From positions 26,365,770-26,429,769 of the forward strand of contig OU862923.1 of assembly GCA_917880885.1 (NCBI GenBank): a stretch of DNA of 64,000 bases. Reading direction: 5' to 3'. The DNA comes from Limnephilus marmoratus (Eukaryota; Arthropoda; Insecta; Trichoptera; Limnephilidae). Under the pieces are notes generated by a model. That model did no database searches. It had not been told where the DNA came from and saw nothing but the letters and a program-made list of their open reading frames with translations. Positions within the stretch are counted from its first letter, which is position 1. The number at the start of each line of letters is the position of its first letter. Of this stretch, positions 22,050 through 32,834 are shown piece by piece. Both the position numbers and the translations under genes were made by a program.

Positions 22050-22410
22050 TTAGGATATTACTAAAAACTGTTTCTGTGCAAAGGGAGCTTTACATCATCT
22101 TTGGATACGCTCTGTGGAGGGTGTTTTTTAAGGAAAGGATGGAAAAGGGTGACGGACGTGTGGATTCATCCCTCCAACTGCGGTACAAGGCGAAGAGTGG
22201 AGAGAGTCAGAGGTAAAAAAGTCTCACTCAACCAATCTCTCCAAATTCGGTCTGGCATGCGCGGCAGTCGGGCAGACAAACCCGTCACCAAGATCTAGAA
22301 AAAACTCACCCCTTCTAATTCACCAAATGTAATGAACCTCTTGGGTGACAAGAGGTGTTTGTTATCCAATAAATGGTTCCCGGGGCGGCGGTACCCATAC
22401 CCGCCTCCCA
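22050..22410 (+). repeat. dispersed repeat copy
   Basis: A divergent copy of the repeat at 18835-19300, recognisable from ACATCATCTTTGGATACGCT through GTAATGAACCTCTTGGGTGA to TTGTTATCCAATAAATGGTT. It has no coding potential beyond short ORFs. Confidence 0.55.
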
Positions 22411-22699
22411 AATTGTATTTACTACATTCCTACATTGGCTCTAGTTTGCTATACCTCCTTCCTAAAACAGGTGTTACCAAGACCTAAAATTTGCGCCTTG
22501 CGCAACAGTCGTACCAGGACAGGAATACTCCTCGTAGGGGCAGTTAACTCATATAGCCGTTTATTGTCTTTCACATAGTGAATTTATTGTAGATTTAAAT
22601 TTTTAACCTCACTTAGGATTAAGCCTGTTTTGAGATTAACAATTTTATAAGTCAAAATAAAATGACAAAAACATAACGAAAGAACATAATGTTGGTGTC

Positions 22700-23115
22700 G
22701 GCATTTGACTCTTCTTCTTCTTCTTCGATGGCGCTACAGCCCATATCGAGCTTTGGCCTCCTGCAACAGTCGCCTCCTACTCCTCCTGTCGTCCTCAGCG
22801 GCTGACTTCCAATTTGGTACCTGGAGAAGCTGTGCTGCATCCCCTCTTACTTCGTCTTCCCACCTCAGTCTGGGTCTTCCCAATTTTCTCTTTCCGCCTG
22901 GGTGTCCAGACAAAATTCTTTTTGGGACGTGTGTATCCGGCATTCTCTGTACATGCCCAGCCCATCTCAGCCTGAGGAGTCTCATATGTGTTGAGATGCT
23001 AGGTGCCTTATATATATCATACAATTCTGTATTGTGCCGGACGCGCCACTGTTCACCCTCTTTCACGGGTCCACATATTCTTCTCTCGGCATATGGCTCG
23101 CCATACATTTATTAC
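22700..23115 (-). mobile_element. RTE-like LINE fragment, C-terminal ORF
   Basis: The - strand reads IYKAPSISTHMRLLRLRWAG, then HVQRMPDTHVPKRIL and a GKRKLGRPRLRWEDEV motif, ending in NWKSAAEDDRRSRRRLLQEA. This RLRWAGHV...GRPRLRWEDEV...NWK...DR pattern is the C-terminus of an RTE-like non-LTR retrotransposon protein. The 3' end is followed by a (GAA)n run at 22711-22726. The reverse transcriptase is missing, so this is a 5'-truncated copy. The frame is intact for about 124 residues, so it is relatively young. Confidence 0.8.
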
Positions 23116-23539
23116 GTGAGCAGTGTTTTTTCCAATCTAGACTCCTCCCCCCCTTGGTGACATTTGGTGCGACCCACCCTCACGTGAGATCAGTTACAAA
23201 GCTAGGGGGGTGTTCCGCTACTGTGGAAAATGCCTAGGTCTTCAACATGGACTGAGTCCCAAAGAATCCATTTGCCCCCTCCGTTGAGGTAAATATTATT
23301 GTCACAATAGCTGTTGACCTGAAACAACAGCTATTGTCACAGTTGTATTTACCTTACGGGAGGAGGGCGGGGGGGGCGAAATGGGATAAGATGGGGCAGA
23401 GTGGGATGGGCCTCTCTGGGTGTGCGCCCACGTCGTTAGGTTTTTTCAGCGGACAAAATTTGGGACGCTTCAAGAGAAGTGAAGCAATAAAGTTGACTTG
23501 AGATTTTTATTGACCCACCCCCTGGTTTAAATAAGATTT

Positions 23540-24460
23540 TACTGGACTCCAGATACTAATATCTACAGCTCATATGTTGAACTAATATCTACGAAATTCA
23601 GAGTGTTGATTAATATCTACAGAGCGTAGGTTGAACTAGGGATGGACGATATACATCGATGTATTATAAACACTCGATGTATTGTAACGATGCATCGTAT
23701 TGAAGCGATGTATTGTTAATACTTCAACATCGAATATATATCGATGTTTTTTATTCGATGCATCGAATACGAAGTGTTTTTTTTTTACTTTTCTTTATTC
23801 ATTGAAATTTTTTATTACGTTGCCAGTTTGTTATATTCCAACAAGCGATACGCAAAATACGGGGCTGTCTGTTTAATAAGAGTGCTTCCATTATTTCAAA
23901 GTTCGACAACCCCCCTCCCCCCCCCCCCCCCCCCCCGACGCATGTTTTGATTTGTTTTTATTTGTACCACCGCAATATAGGGAATTTCACATAAGAAATC
24001 AGAAATACATCGATGTATTGGAAACATCGATGTATTTCTCAATACATCGTATTAACATCGATGCAACCGTTCGATGCATTACATCAGAAAAAACATCGAT
24101 GTATTTTTTTAATGTCCATCCCTAGGTTGAACTAATATCTACAGAGCGTAGGTTGGACTAATCAGCTAAATGTGTCCAATAGTCCGATATTAGGGATTTT
24201 TACATACATACTTACATAAATTAAGTTTTTTAAACTGCATACGCAATATTACGTTATTCCAATATGCTATACATAATTGCAAATCCAACCTCTGACAGTA
24301 CTGTAGATATTCGTCAACACTTTGGTTCTCATAGATATTAATCAACAGTTTGAGCTGTAGATATTCGTCAACACTTTGATTCCCATAGATATTAGTTCGA
24401 TTTTTTCAGTTTTTGGAATTCCTGTAGATATTAGTAGACGCCTCCTTTTACTGGAGACCC
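23540..24460. repeat. inverted array of TAATATCTAC words
   Basis: The left side repeats GAACTAATATCTAC and the right side repeats the inverse, GTAGATATTAGT/GTAGATATTCGTC. Together they form an imperfect palindrome several hundred bases long. The hAT element at 23637-24124 has inserted into it. No ORF is present. Confidence 0.6.
23637..24124. mobile_element. non-autonomous hAT element, 488 bp
   Basis: The ends TAGGGATGGAC and GTCCATCCCTA are hAT-type inverted repeats. An exact 8-bp duplication GGTTGAAC flanks them (23629-23636 and 24125-24132). Inside, ACATCGATGTAT-like palindromes recur several times on both sides of a poly-C tract (about 23918-23936). There is no transposase. Confidence 0.85.
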
Positions 24461-25190
24461 GTCCCCCCCATTTTGAGCTCATGTAATTAATTGTCACTAG
24501 TGTAAATGCGATAAAAATATGTCAAAAATGGGCCCTAAATCTAAAGGTACGTTAAACCACTATAATGTAAAGCAACCTGTAGGGTGACTGTTAATATTGG
24601 ATTTTGTATATTATTAAAAACAGTTTTTGTGCAAAGTATTTTTTTTAATCATTCAATTAATGTCCAAAAAATAATAATAATTTTTTAACTATACATTTTC
24701 AGAAATTATAGATTTTATTGGTAAAATAATTCTAATCAAATTATAGTACGGTTATTAATTCTTCATTTACACGAATTCATGTGCGTCAATCTATTCAAAC
24801 AAAAAGTTAAAGATTTATAATATTTTATTAAAACAAGTAGGGTCACTGATGGTGGTAAACCCAAAAATATATTCTAAACATAAACTTTTCTTAGTTAATT
24901 CTAACTAATTCACCTTTAATAATAAATGTCTATAAATAATATACTTATTATTTATCTGCGACATAATTCTCCTAACCACACAATGTGTGCAGATTGCAAC
25001 CTTTGCCACAGGCCTCCTCTCTTACAACAAAAATACATGATTTATTATGAATACTTCATCAAAACACTCTAAATAATAATAATTAGTATAATTACTATTG
25101 TAAATTATTCATTCTAATCTTGTATTTCATTTGTTACGTAAATACGTATTTTCAAAGATTATTCAGCGTCATTGGTTATGACGGCTTGTT
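24460..25190. other. AT-rich intergenic DNA and bZIP-gene 3' UTR
   Basis: No ORF or repeat is supported. The part just below 25197 should be the 3' untranslated region of the - strand bZIP gene. Several ATTTATTT/AATAAA-type words on the - strand could end it. Confidence 0.5.
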
Positions 25191-25196
25191 TTGACA

Positions 25197-27706
25197 CTAT
25201 GTCTTATTGGCGAGCACTGCCAGAAAGATGTCCCTCAAGAGCTTGGTTTTCTTCTCCAGGCGGATGGCTTGTTCCCTCAGCACGTCGTTCCTAGCTTCCA
25301 TCTCGTCTGCGGCGTTGATGGTCTCCAAGTCCTTCCTCTTCCTCTGATAGCGAGAGCGCCTGGAGGCTTCATTGTTCTTGTCCCTGCGTTCCCTGTACTT
25401 GTCTTCGTGCGAGGCCACTGAGTTATTATCGTCCAAGTATGTTCCCGAGCTGCTGACGCTGTCCCTGCGCTTGGGCGGTCTTCCCCTTTTAGCCGGAGTG
25501 TTCAATCTGTCCAGTAACTCCTTGGCTAGGCCGGTGGTCTTCCTCGGTGTTGATACATCGCTCATCTTGGACTTTTTGTGACGTGACCCCCTTTCTGATA
25601 CGGGCACGTAAGATTCGTCAGAATCCTCGCTGTCTAGTCGCCTCTTCCTGATGCTGGACTTTGGAGTGTCCGGTGGAGTAAGCTCGTACAACTGGTTGTC
25701 TGTTGACCTGGTGTCGGTATTACCCGATACACTTGAGAAACAAGAAGAAGTAGAAAGATTGTACGTATCCTGAAATATAAAAACAAAAATTAATAATTAA
25801 TTTTTTGTATATAATTTTTTCCATGCTTTTCGACTACCACATGCCCGTATTATAGTGGTCAAAATTTGTGTACATTATTAAATTAAAAATAATAGTATGA
25901 AAACTGTTGAAACAGTGTCAAACAAGGGCTATCTGTAAATCATAATAGAGAGTTGAATTAAATAAGTCATTCTTACATTGTTTCTAGGTAGAGTGGGCAT
26001 CATGGGGTATATATTATCATTTTCTAGTTGCTCAATAGTCCGGACTACATCAGGAGTGGTAACCACTTGATCACAGGTCCAAGCGAGGGTGCTGGAGTTG
26101 CTCGCTCGTTTGTTCATCTTCAGCTTCAGTTTGAGTTTATCAGGTCGGACAACCTCCACCTCCACGGGACTGGGGCACTGCACTTCCGGTACATCCTCCA
26201 TAATAATAGTTTCGATGACGGTATCATTGTTTTGCTTAACTTCTAATGGGGAGAGGACGATGCCATAATCATTAGCGTCCTCATAATTCAAGTATTCAAT
26301 CTCTGGATTCTCCATCTTATTATTATTATTTAAAGTATCCACAAAATATGTATTTTTATTTTCAGATGTGGAAAATATGATAGGTTTTGCAGCACTGAAT
26401 GAATATGAATCGTTTTCATTATTTTTTAACACGTATTCACATACACTGGTATCATTTATTGGCCAAACTTGTTGGTCATTCCAGGTTAAAGTTTCTTGAG
26501 GAACAACATTCGCCGTCTCAAATAGCTGCATTTTTTCTTCCATGGAATCCATGCTGTCACTCGATGATATCTCGATAGTTTCCTCGTGTGCTGGCAGATC
26601 GTCAAACACAAATGTTTCAGGTTTGAGCTCATCTCCGTTCTTGTGATAGTTGACATAAATATCATCTTTGACATTGTGATCCATGGTGCCGCTGGCTTGA
26701 TCACCAAAACTCATAGAGAATTGGTTTTCTGTGGGAGCAGCTTCCTCTTCCTCAACCGAAAACTTTAACCAATCTTCAAAATTATACCCCGGGCCGTCTT
26801 CAACTTTAGGAATTTCCAAAGAGTCATGAATAAAGGGAAGTTCATATCGATCTGAAAATTTAAAAAAACCCATATAAAATGGTGTCTAGAATTCTGCTTG
26901 TCGTATTGAACGAGCCATGTTAAAATACTTGAGGAAATCATAGTTGGTAGGTTGGCTCATAGGAAGGGAATATGTACCAGTACACGCCGGGGTCTGTAGG
27001 TTGCCTGTCAGTGGTCGGCTGCACCACTCGTTCAAGTCCTGAAAGTCTTCGCAATTCATCGCAAACTTGTTCTTTTCCTTTGCCAGTAGTGTAATGTCCT
27101 GAGAGTCGTCGGTAATCAGAAGTTCCTGAGAGAAAAAACAAAACCAGTTAAAAATCGTCAAAATTTTGTGATTTTTCCACTTCATGGCTTCATGTCGACA
27201 TGTTGCGTGATCAACCCTTCATGTGCGCGGCAATACTTAGCCTCAGGTTAAACAAAACATTCCTTAGTTAAGATCTTGTTTTCAAACAGTGGCAATTCTT
27301 GGATAACCTGTAAATATCACAGCACGCAAAGAGTTAATGGCATTGAGACGCAGCATCGAGGTGTTAGCCTTACCTGAGAGAGCATGTTCAACCCGAGATC
27401 GAAGTCGGGGCACTTGAACTGTTCCGCCAATAGATTGGACAGATCGGTTTGCAGCTCGGTGAGGGTTTGGTCGTGGTACGCGGGATCGGATGGGGAGGGA
27501 ACGGCTGGATTTGGGCTGGGACTGAACTGAAGGGAAAAGGGATCCGGATTCGAGGCAAAGAACAGTATCTCGCTCGTCAGTGATGGATCTCCTTCGGTCA
27601 ATAGTATTTGCTTTGTCTCTCTGTCCTCCTTCGCAGTGGCTTCGTTTGTTTCCTTGACTCCAAGAGTGGGAAACGAGCTTGGTTGACGCAAACATCTTGA
27701 ACGGGA
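25197..27706 (-). CDS. bZIP transcription factor with AT-hook (Xrp1-like candidate)
   Basis: Coding exons on the - strand are 27706-27374, 27125-26978, 26851-25977 and 25769-25197. Phases agree throughout, and the stop is TAG (25199-25197). The C-terminus has a bZIP: basic region KYRERRDKNNEASRRSR with the NNxASxxSR core, then an alpha-helical leucine/isoleucine heptad segment. An AT-hook-like RGRPPKRR precedes it, after an Asp/Ser-rich acidic N-terminal part with likely activation motifs (NFEDWLKFSVEEEE). AT-hook plus C-terminal bZIP of this type resembles Drosophila Xrp1, a stress and cell-competition regulator. REPTOR/CREBRF-like factors are the alternative. From the in-frame AUG at 27385 the protein is 535 aa. 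The frame stays open about 105 codons further upstream without an AUG, which suggests an alternative first exon or a non-AUG start. Nuclear DNA binding is expected. Confidence 0.85.
26978..27695 (-). promoter_or_regulatory. predicted overlapping upstream ORF in the bZIP mRNA
   Basis: In the predicted spliced mRNA the first AUG is at 27695, with A at -3 (TTCAAGATGT). It opens a frame different from the bZIP frame. The frame runs 107 codons through the exon ending at 27374 and 49 more through 27125-26978. It stops at a TGA made across the next junction (TG plus A at 26851), 156 codons in all. It covers the in-frame AUG of the main ORF at 27385. Initiation here should suppress bZIP production, as in ATF4-type control. 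This is inferred from splice prediction and not proven. Confidence 0.55.
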
Positions 27707-28162
27707 CTGCTCAAATAAAATCAAAAAGAAAAACATACATAATCCTATGTGCACAACTAAATGTGACCGTTAAAAGTAATTAACATAAATGCATATACAG
27801 CAGAAACAATACAGCGGGGCATCTGAAACATTTCAATATAATGAATTCAAAACATTCATGTATAATGAAACAAAATGTGTGAACTTTCCTCCAGGATCAG
27901 CGGTAACACACAAATTTATGAAATTAAATCTAAAATCTTAGACGTAAAACTTATCTGGTAAAAGTGCCATAAATTTAATTAAATCTAAGATCTTAGATGT
28001 AAAACTTAGAAAGAGGATTATTTCTAAATAAAAATAACTTATTCATAATTCTTATATGGTATTTTAAATCGAATTAATTATAACTTAAATTAGTTATCGA
28101 CTAAGTAAAAGTATTTTATAATAAGATTAATATTAGAATATGGATTGATGGTTTGTACTTAC

Positions 28163-28253
28163 ATTGATTGATTCTCCGTCGAACTTATATGAAATGGTGA
28201 CGCCTTAAGCGACCTGCCAGGAGACCAACAAGTTAATTGAACAGTCCCTCAAC
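28163..28253 (-). other. 5' untranslated exon of the bZIP gene
   Basis: On the - strand the exon lies between a TTGTTTCAG acceptor and a strong GTAAGT donor (28162-28157). It contains no ATG and has stops in the bZIP frame, which fits a leader exon. It would join to the coding exon at 27706. Confidence 0.6.
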
Positions 28254-28679
28254 CTGAAACAATACACAAAACAAAATATTAACGTTGTGATGATTGTAGT
28301 TGAAATAAAACTCCTTCAAAACAAGCGCTCTGTCTTTTTATGACCTTAATATAGCCTTCTTTGCCTATTTCAAACTGAATATCTAGCAATCTGCTTTGCC
28401 GACTAGTTATTGATTCTGTCACCAGAGCCATCTGTGCACAATGATGGAAACAAAGATCTCAAATATCACGATTAATTCCATACAAATAATCATCAGTACA
28501 GTTGAGAGAGATCCGAAGGAAATAAAAACAAAGGTGGAAGCATGCCGACTGCCTTTGCAGACTGCGCACACCAGTTCATTGAAAATATAGTTCATATAAA
28601 CTATATTGTGAAAATATAGTTCATATAAACTATATTTTGTACTGTTTGTTTCTGTTTTAAAAATAAAAAACATTTAATC

Positions 28680-29034
28680 AATGAACGCTGAATCATATTT
28701 ATTGATCAAATGTATTATACTATCAAAGCGTCGAAGCCAATGAAGAAGTGTGTAGGTAGAAACAAAGGCAGGATGTCGCTGCGCCTAGATACGATACGCA
28801 GTCAGTCACATGGGTGAGCAATGTCGGCGAAATACATTGTGCGCACGGTCTCATACTAACATCTATTCCTTTCAACCTCAGTTAAATATTTCATAGCTCA
28901 TGATAGAAACGACATTGCCAGCCGAAAATAGTTGCATTGGCCTAGAAATTCCAAATGAACAATAAAAGCAGTCCATATTTCGTGACGTCAGAGTTCACCG
29001 TTTATATTATTATATAACCGTAGCGAATAGGAAA
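28680..29034. other. intron of the bZIP gene, nothing recognised
   Basis: No repeat family member or exon was identified. Short palindromic AT-rich words (ATATAGTTCATATAAACTAT, twice) occur just below, at 28587-28635. Confidence 0.5.
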
Positions 29035-29475
29035 AAACAAAGGTAAATTTTGGGGATCGCTGGCAACGGTTAATACGCACTTTTTTTTTTTTAAATTTTT
29101 GATTCACCTTAATTACATTAAAAGACAACTATTTGCATTGGGGGAAGTGGAAAATATTTTTGTGTAACATGGTTTGTGATACAAAAGAAAGTGCCCCTTT
29201 ATAACGCCTACTCGCGTCAAGGCAAGAAAAACATCCCAGTTTTCAAGTAGTTTAGCGGCTACGCTAGGTTTGTGTAACATGGTTTGTGATTCTGGCGTAC
29301 AATCTCACAAGACGAAAGCTAATTTTAATTTTACGTAATGAAATTTAGAATGAAATATTTTCCACTTCCCCCAATGCAAATAGTTGCCTTTTAATGTAAT
29401 TAAGGTGAATCAAAAGGTTTTTTCAAAAAAAAGTGCATATTAACCGTTGCCAGCGATCCCCAAAAATTAATAAAA
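29035..29475. mobile_element. foldback element A with central module 1
   Basis: Two inverted arms of about 120 bp (29041-29160 and 29350-29472) share GGGGATCGCTGGCAACGGTT and GCATTGGGGGAAGTGGAAAA. The centre holds, on the - strand, the module ACAAACCTAGCGTAGCCGCT...CTTGAAAACTGGGATG...GACGCGAG. Its two ends carry the direct repeat CACAAACCATGTTACAC. No ORF is present. It lies in the bZIP gene's long first intron. The same module is at 31553-32020 and 38336-38462 with different arms. Confidence 0.75.
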
Positions 29476-29479
29476 CAAA

Positions 29480-31260
29480 AGCCACCTCGATGGTGATAAA
29501 TAATCACCAGGCATTAATTAAAAAAAAAAAAACTGAACAATAATTAATTAAAAATATTTTATTAGAATTTTTTTTGATAAGATTAAAATATAACTACCTA
29601 TACAGAAAAAATCCATCGATATCTTATCATGGTGCTAAATAAAATGAATAATACACGAATATGTTCTTTGTCCAAAGATAAGATTAAAAAACAGCCACAT
29701 CACAAACAAATAGAAAGATAGCATAATATTATTGCTAACAGCGTGAATTCGTTCAGAATGGGAAAGTTGTGGGGAGGGGAGGGGAGGGGTTTGATGACGC
29801 ATGAGTCGGATCGGTAGTGACTTGTCGGAACCTGCCTCTAATAAAATAATAGGTGATCTCAAGGTAACTAGATTACATTGACCTGTTTCGATCGATTTGT
29901 ATTTGTTTGGGATGTTACCTCTTTTAGAATTTGCTCGTGGGATTACGGAACTGTGAATGAGTGGATTAATTTTTTAGAGAAAATGAATACGAAAAAAAAA
30001 TCTTCTCAATCTCGAACCGGGAAAATTTTTTACTACTCGGAAAAGTCAGAACTATCAATATTTTTGGAAGCCGATCAAGGCGACGGGAGAAATTCTAAGC
30101 AGTATAAAAATAAAAACATGACTTGTTTACTTTGTAACATATTATGTATTGTGCCAAACATTGCAAAATATGGGAAGTGCGGCCATGTTTATTTTTTACG
30201 ACCTAAAGCAAGTTTGTCGGTACCTACCTAGGTACCTACGTATTCAATTTTAAATTATGCATTTTCCCTCACTATGGTAGTTACCTAGGTACTGAAATAT
30301 CTTTGACCAATTAAAAAATGCTTGTTTTATGAAATTATCCCGTGCCCTTCTGTGAAAACTCGCGTTACGCTGAAATTCATTATTTCATGCATTACCATTT
30401 TATCCAAGCGATTTTATTTAATAGCAATGTAATTACTAATTACCTACACCTACAACATACCTACTGCAAGTCAGCATATTTTTTTACAATGTGAACAGTG
30501 AATGGCTGGCATCCGGTTTCGGTACAATTACCTGCTAAAAATAATCACGGTAACTACCTACCTACTTCAACAAAGATAATTGGGGATTTCCACCGCTTTG
30601 CAACAGAATGGCGGTGTGGGGGAGGGGGAGGGATCAAGAACAGTTTTATATTTTAAAAAATCTACATTCCAACAGATTCCAAAAGGCAAAGATTTATGCA
30701 TAATGTTTTAGTTGATAGGGTGATTTTTTAAATCAGATTTTCGCAATTTTCCCGGAACAATTTATTTGTATTCGGGTAAATACTAAACCAATGTTTTCTA
30801 GAAAAAAAATTATAGGGCATAACATCTGCCTGCTAGATAAAATAATAATATTGGTATTAGTGCTCAAAAAGATATTCCCACCGAGCAAGAAATACCTAGG
30901 TACCTACATTAGTTTGAATTTACTCATAAGAGAAGATTGCATTACGGTAAAAACAACTGATTTATCTAAATATAATGATATCCGTCTGGGAAAACCATCG
31001 GAAAATCTGAGATCAGTCATTGTCATTAGCTATTGAATTAACTTCCAAGAAAAAATCCACATGCCTACTTCCTATAAATTTAAAGATTAGAAACAAATAG
31101 GTATATATTTTTTTAGATTTTTGAATAAAAATACTTTAGGTACCTAATTGGTTGAATGCCGAGTAGGATCGATACAATAGGTAAATGTTGTCAATAGGTA
31201 TAAGGCAAGTACCTAGGTACCTATCTACTCACTGTTATGGAGGCGTTAGCAATTGAATTC
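29480..31260. other. AT-rich intron DNA with TAGGTACC words
   Basis: No exon is supported. Short TACCTAGGTACCTAC clusters occur at about 30220-30300, 30895-30905 and 31135-31230. A run of (GGGGA)n lies near 29770-29790. ORFs here have no recognisable domain. Confidence 0.5.
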
Positions 31261-31267
31261 AATAAAA

Positions 31268-32340
31268 ACTCATTTGGCTTAATTTCGGTTTACGGAAGGT
31301 CTTCCAAAATAATAAAACTTTTTTTTTTTATACTAACTATTGGCTGGAGAATCCGAATCCGAAAGAATTTTTTTTCGGAAAGCAATATTAACAAAGTTAC
31401 ACGACTTTAAAATTTTCTATACGCATACATGAAAATCGACATATTGGAAGTATTATGACAGTTTAAAGTCATAGAAACAGCCACATAAAATTAAGTGTTG
31501 CCATATCAATAACTAACTTAAGTAATTATTTTTTATAAATTTTACTCACTTTTGGCGTAAACGCTAAACTACTTGAAAACAGGGATATTTTTTTAAATTG
31601 ACGCGAGCAGGCGGTATAAAGGGGCACAAACCATGTGACACAAACCTAGCGTAGCCGTTAAACTACTTGAAAACGTAGGCTGTTTTTTAAAATTGACGCG
31701 AGCAGGCGGTATAAAGGGGCACAAACCATGTTACACAAACCTAGCGTAGCCGCTAAACTACTTGAAAACAGGGATGTTTTTTGCCGTGACGCGAGCAGGC
31801 AGTATAAAGGGGCACAAACCATGTTACACAAACCTAGCGTAGCCGCTAAACTACTTGAAAACAGGGATGTTTTTTTGCCGTGACGCGAGCAGGCGGTATA
31901 AAGGGGCACAAACCATGTTACACAAACCTAGCGTTAGGTTAGGTTAGGTTAGGGACGCGAGCAGGCGGTATAAAGGGGCACAAACCATGTTACACAAACC
32001 TAGCGTTAGGTTAGGTTACGCATTTTTAAGACTACGAATTTTCATACTTCGTCGATTTATAAGGTATGTTTGATGATATTATTGCATGGTAACATTTAAT
32101 TTTGTGTGGTAAAACATTTTTCTAGTTTATCTATGACTTTAAACTGTCATAATACTTCCAATATGTCGATTTTCATGTGTGCCTATAGAAAATTTTAAAG
32201 TCGTGTAACTTTGTTAATATTGCTTTCCGAAAAAAAATTCTTTCAGTTTTGGATTTTCCGGCCCATAATTAGTATAAAAAAATAAAAATAAATTATTTTG
32301 GAAGACCTTCCGTAAACCGAAATTATTCCACTCATTTTCC
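31268..32340. mobile_element. foldback element B, long arms and internal minisatellite
   Basis: Arms of roughly 220-250 bp (about 31280-31510 and 32085-32336) are inverted copies sharing CGGTTTACGGAAGGTCTTCC, AGCAATATTAACAAAGTTAC and GACATATTGGAAGTATTATG. Between them lies an array of module 1 units (31553-32020). The arms are unrelated to those of foldbacks A and C. No transposase is visible, so it is non-autonomous or a foldback (FB-like) element. Confidence 0.8.
31553..32020 (+). repeat. ~94-bp minisatellite of module 1
   Basis: About five units follow each other, with TAGCGTAGCCG or TAGCGTTAGG at 31648, 31741, 31836, 31929 and 32002. Each holds GCTAAACTACTTGAAAAC, GACGCGAGCAGGCGGTATAA and CACAAACCATGTTACACAAA. 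The first units are near-complete and the last two are shortened (TAGCGTTAGGTTAGGTT). A TTTCTTTT segment seen in the single-copy modules at 29 and 38 kb is missing from every unit. Confidence 0.85.
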
Positions 32341-32443
32341 CTTACTACGACGCAAAAAATCCACCCTTGACATTCAGGAATAAATTCCTAGGAAGATATA
32401 GGATTCAACGGTCACGAAGTATTGAAATGTGAAAGTAACTTAC

Positions 32444-32670
32444 GATTTTGGTGGAAGCCAGCCACCGGTATTGTTTGAACACAAAAACCAAAAAACACGC
32501 ACAAAACAGCGATGAAAAATAAGAATAACCTTTCGCTGAATATGCTTTTAATCAATTCAATCCTTTAGGATATTTAAAATAAACTTTTAAAGTATTATTA
32601 TTCAATATTGAGAGCCGTGTCAACTTTTCAAGATCGGTAAACGCGCGCACAGGGCAGTTGACAGACGTAA
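32444..32670 (-). other. likely leader exon 1 of the bZIP gene
   Basis: The - strand sequence ends with CCACCAAAATC before a consensus donor GTAAGT (32443-32438). No ATG occurs in the roughly 225 bases up to the predicted start, as expected for a 5' leader. It would splice to the exon at 28253. The 5' end is approximate, set from the TATA-like box. Confidence 0.45.
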
Positions 32671-32830
32671 AATATTGTGCAATAGTCGGCGGGGAAACTT
32701 ATAAAACGTAGTCCCCACTCCACACGGCCTAATATCGCAGGCCAGATGGAAGGGGCGTCTGTGACATCACGGAGAGTTCCGACCAATAGGAGGCCGGCAA
32801 AGTGACGACATGACGAGCCGATTGATTGTG
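32671..32830 (-). promoter_or_regulatory. candidate promoter of the bZIP gene
   Basis: On the - strand a TTTATAAG TATA-like box lies at 32705-32698. Farther upstream are a TGATGTCA CRE-like site (32769-32762) and a CCAAT word read on the + strand (32783-32787). The local G+C content is higher than in the surroundings. CRE/ATF-type sites could allow bZIP-factor control, but this is an inference. Confidence 0.4.
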
Positions 32831-32834
32831 TAGA

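Noticed and set aside
27317..27754. In-frame ATG at about 27736 giving MFFFLILFEQSRSR as a start of the bZIP protein
   Set aside because: Its codons are the pyrimidine tract and AG of a splice acceptor, so it lies in the intron if the exon starts at 27706 or 27709.
31553..32020. CRISPR-like array
   Set aside because: Whole ~94-bp units repeat without variable spacers, inside a foldback transposon in animal DNA.
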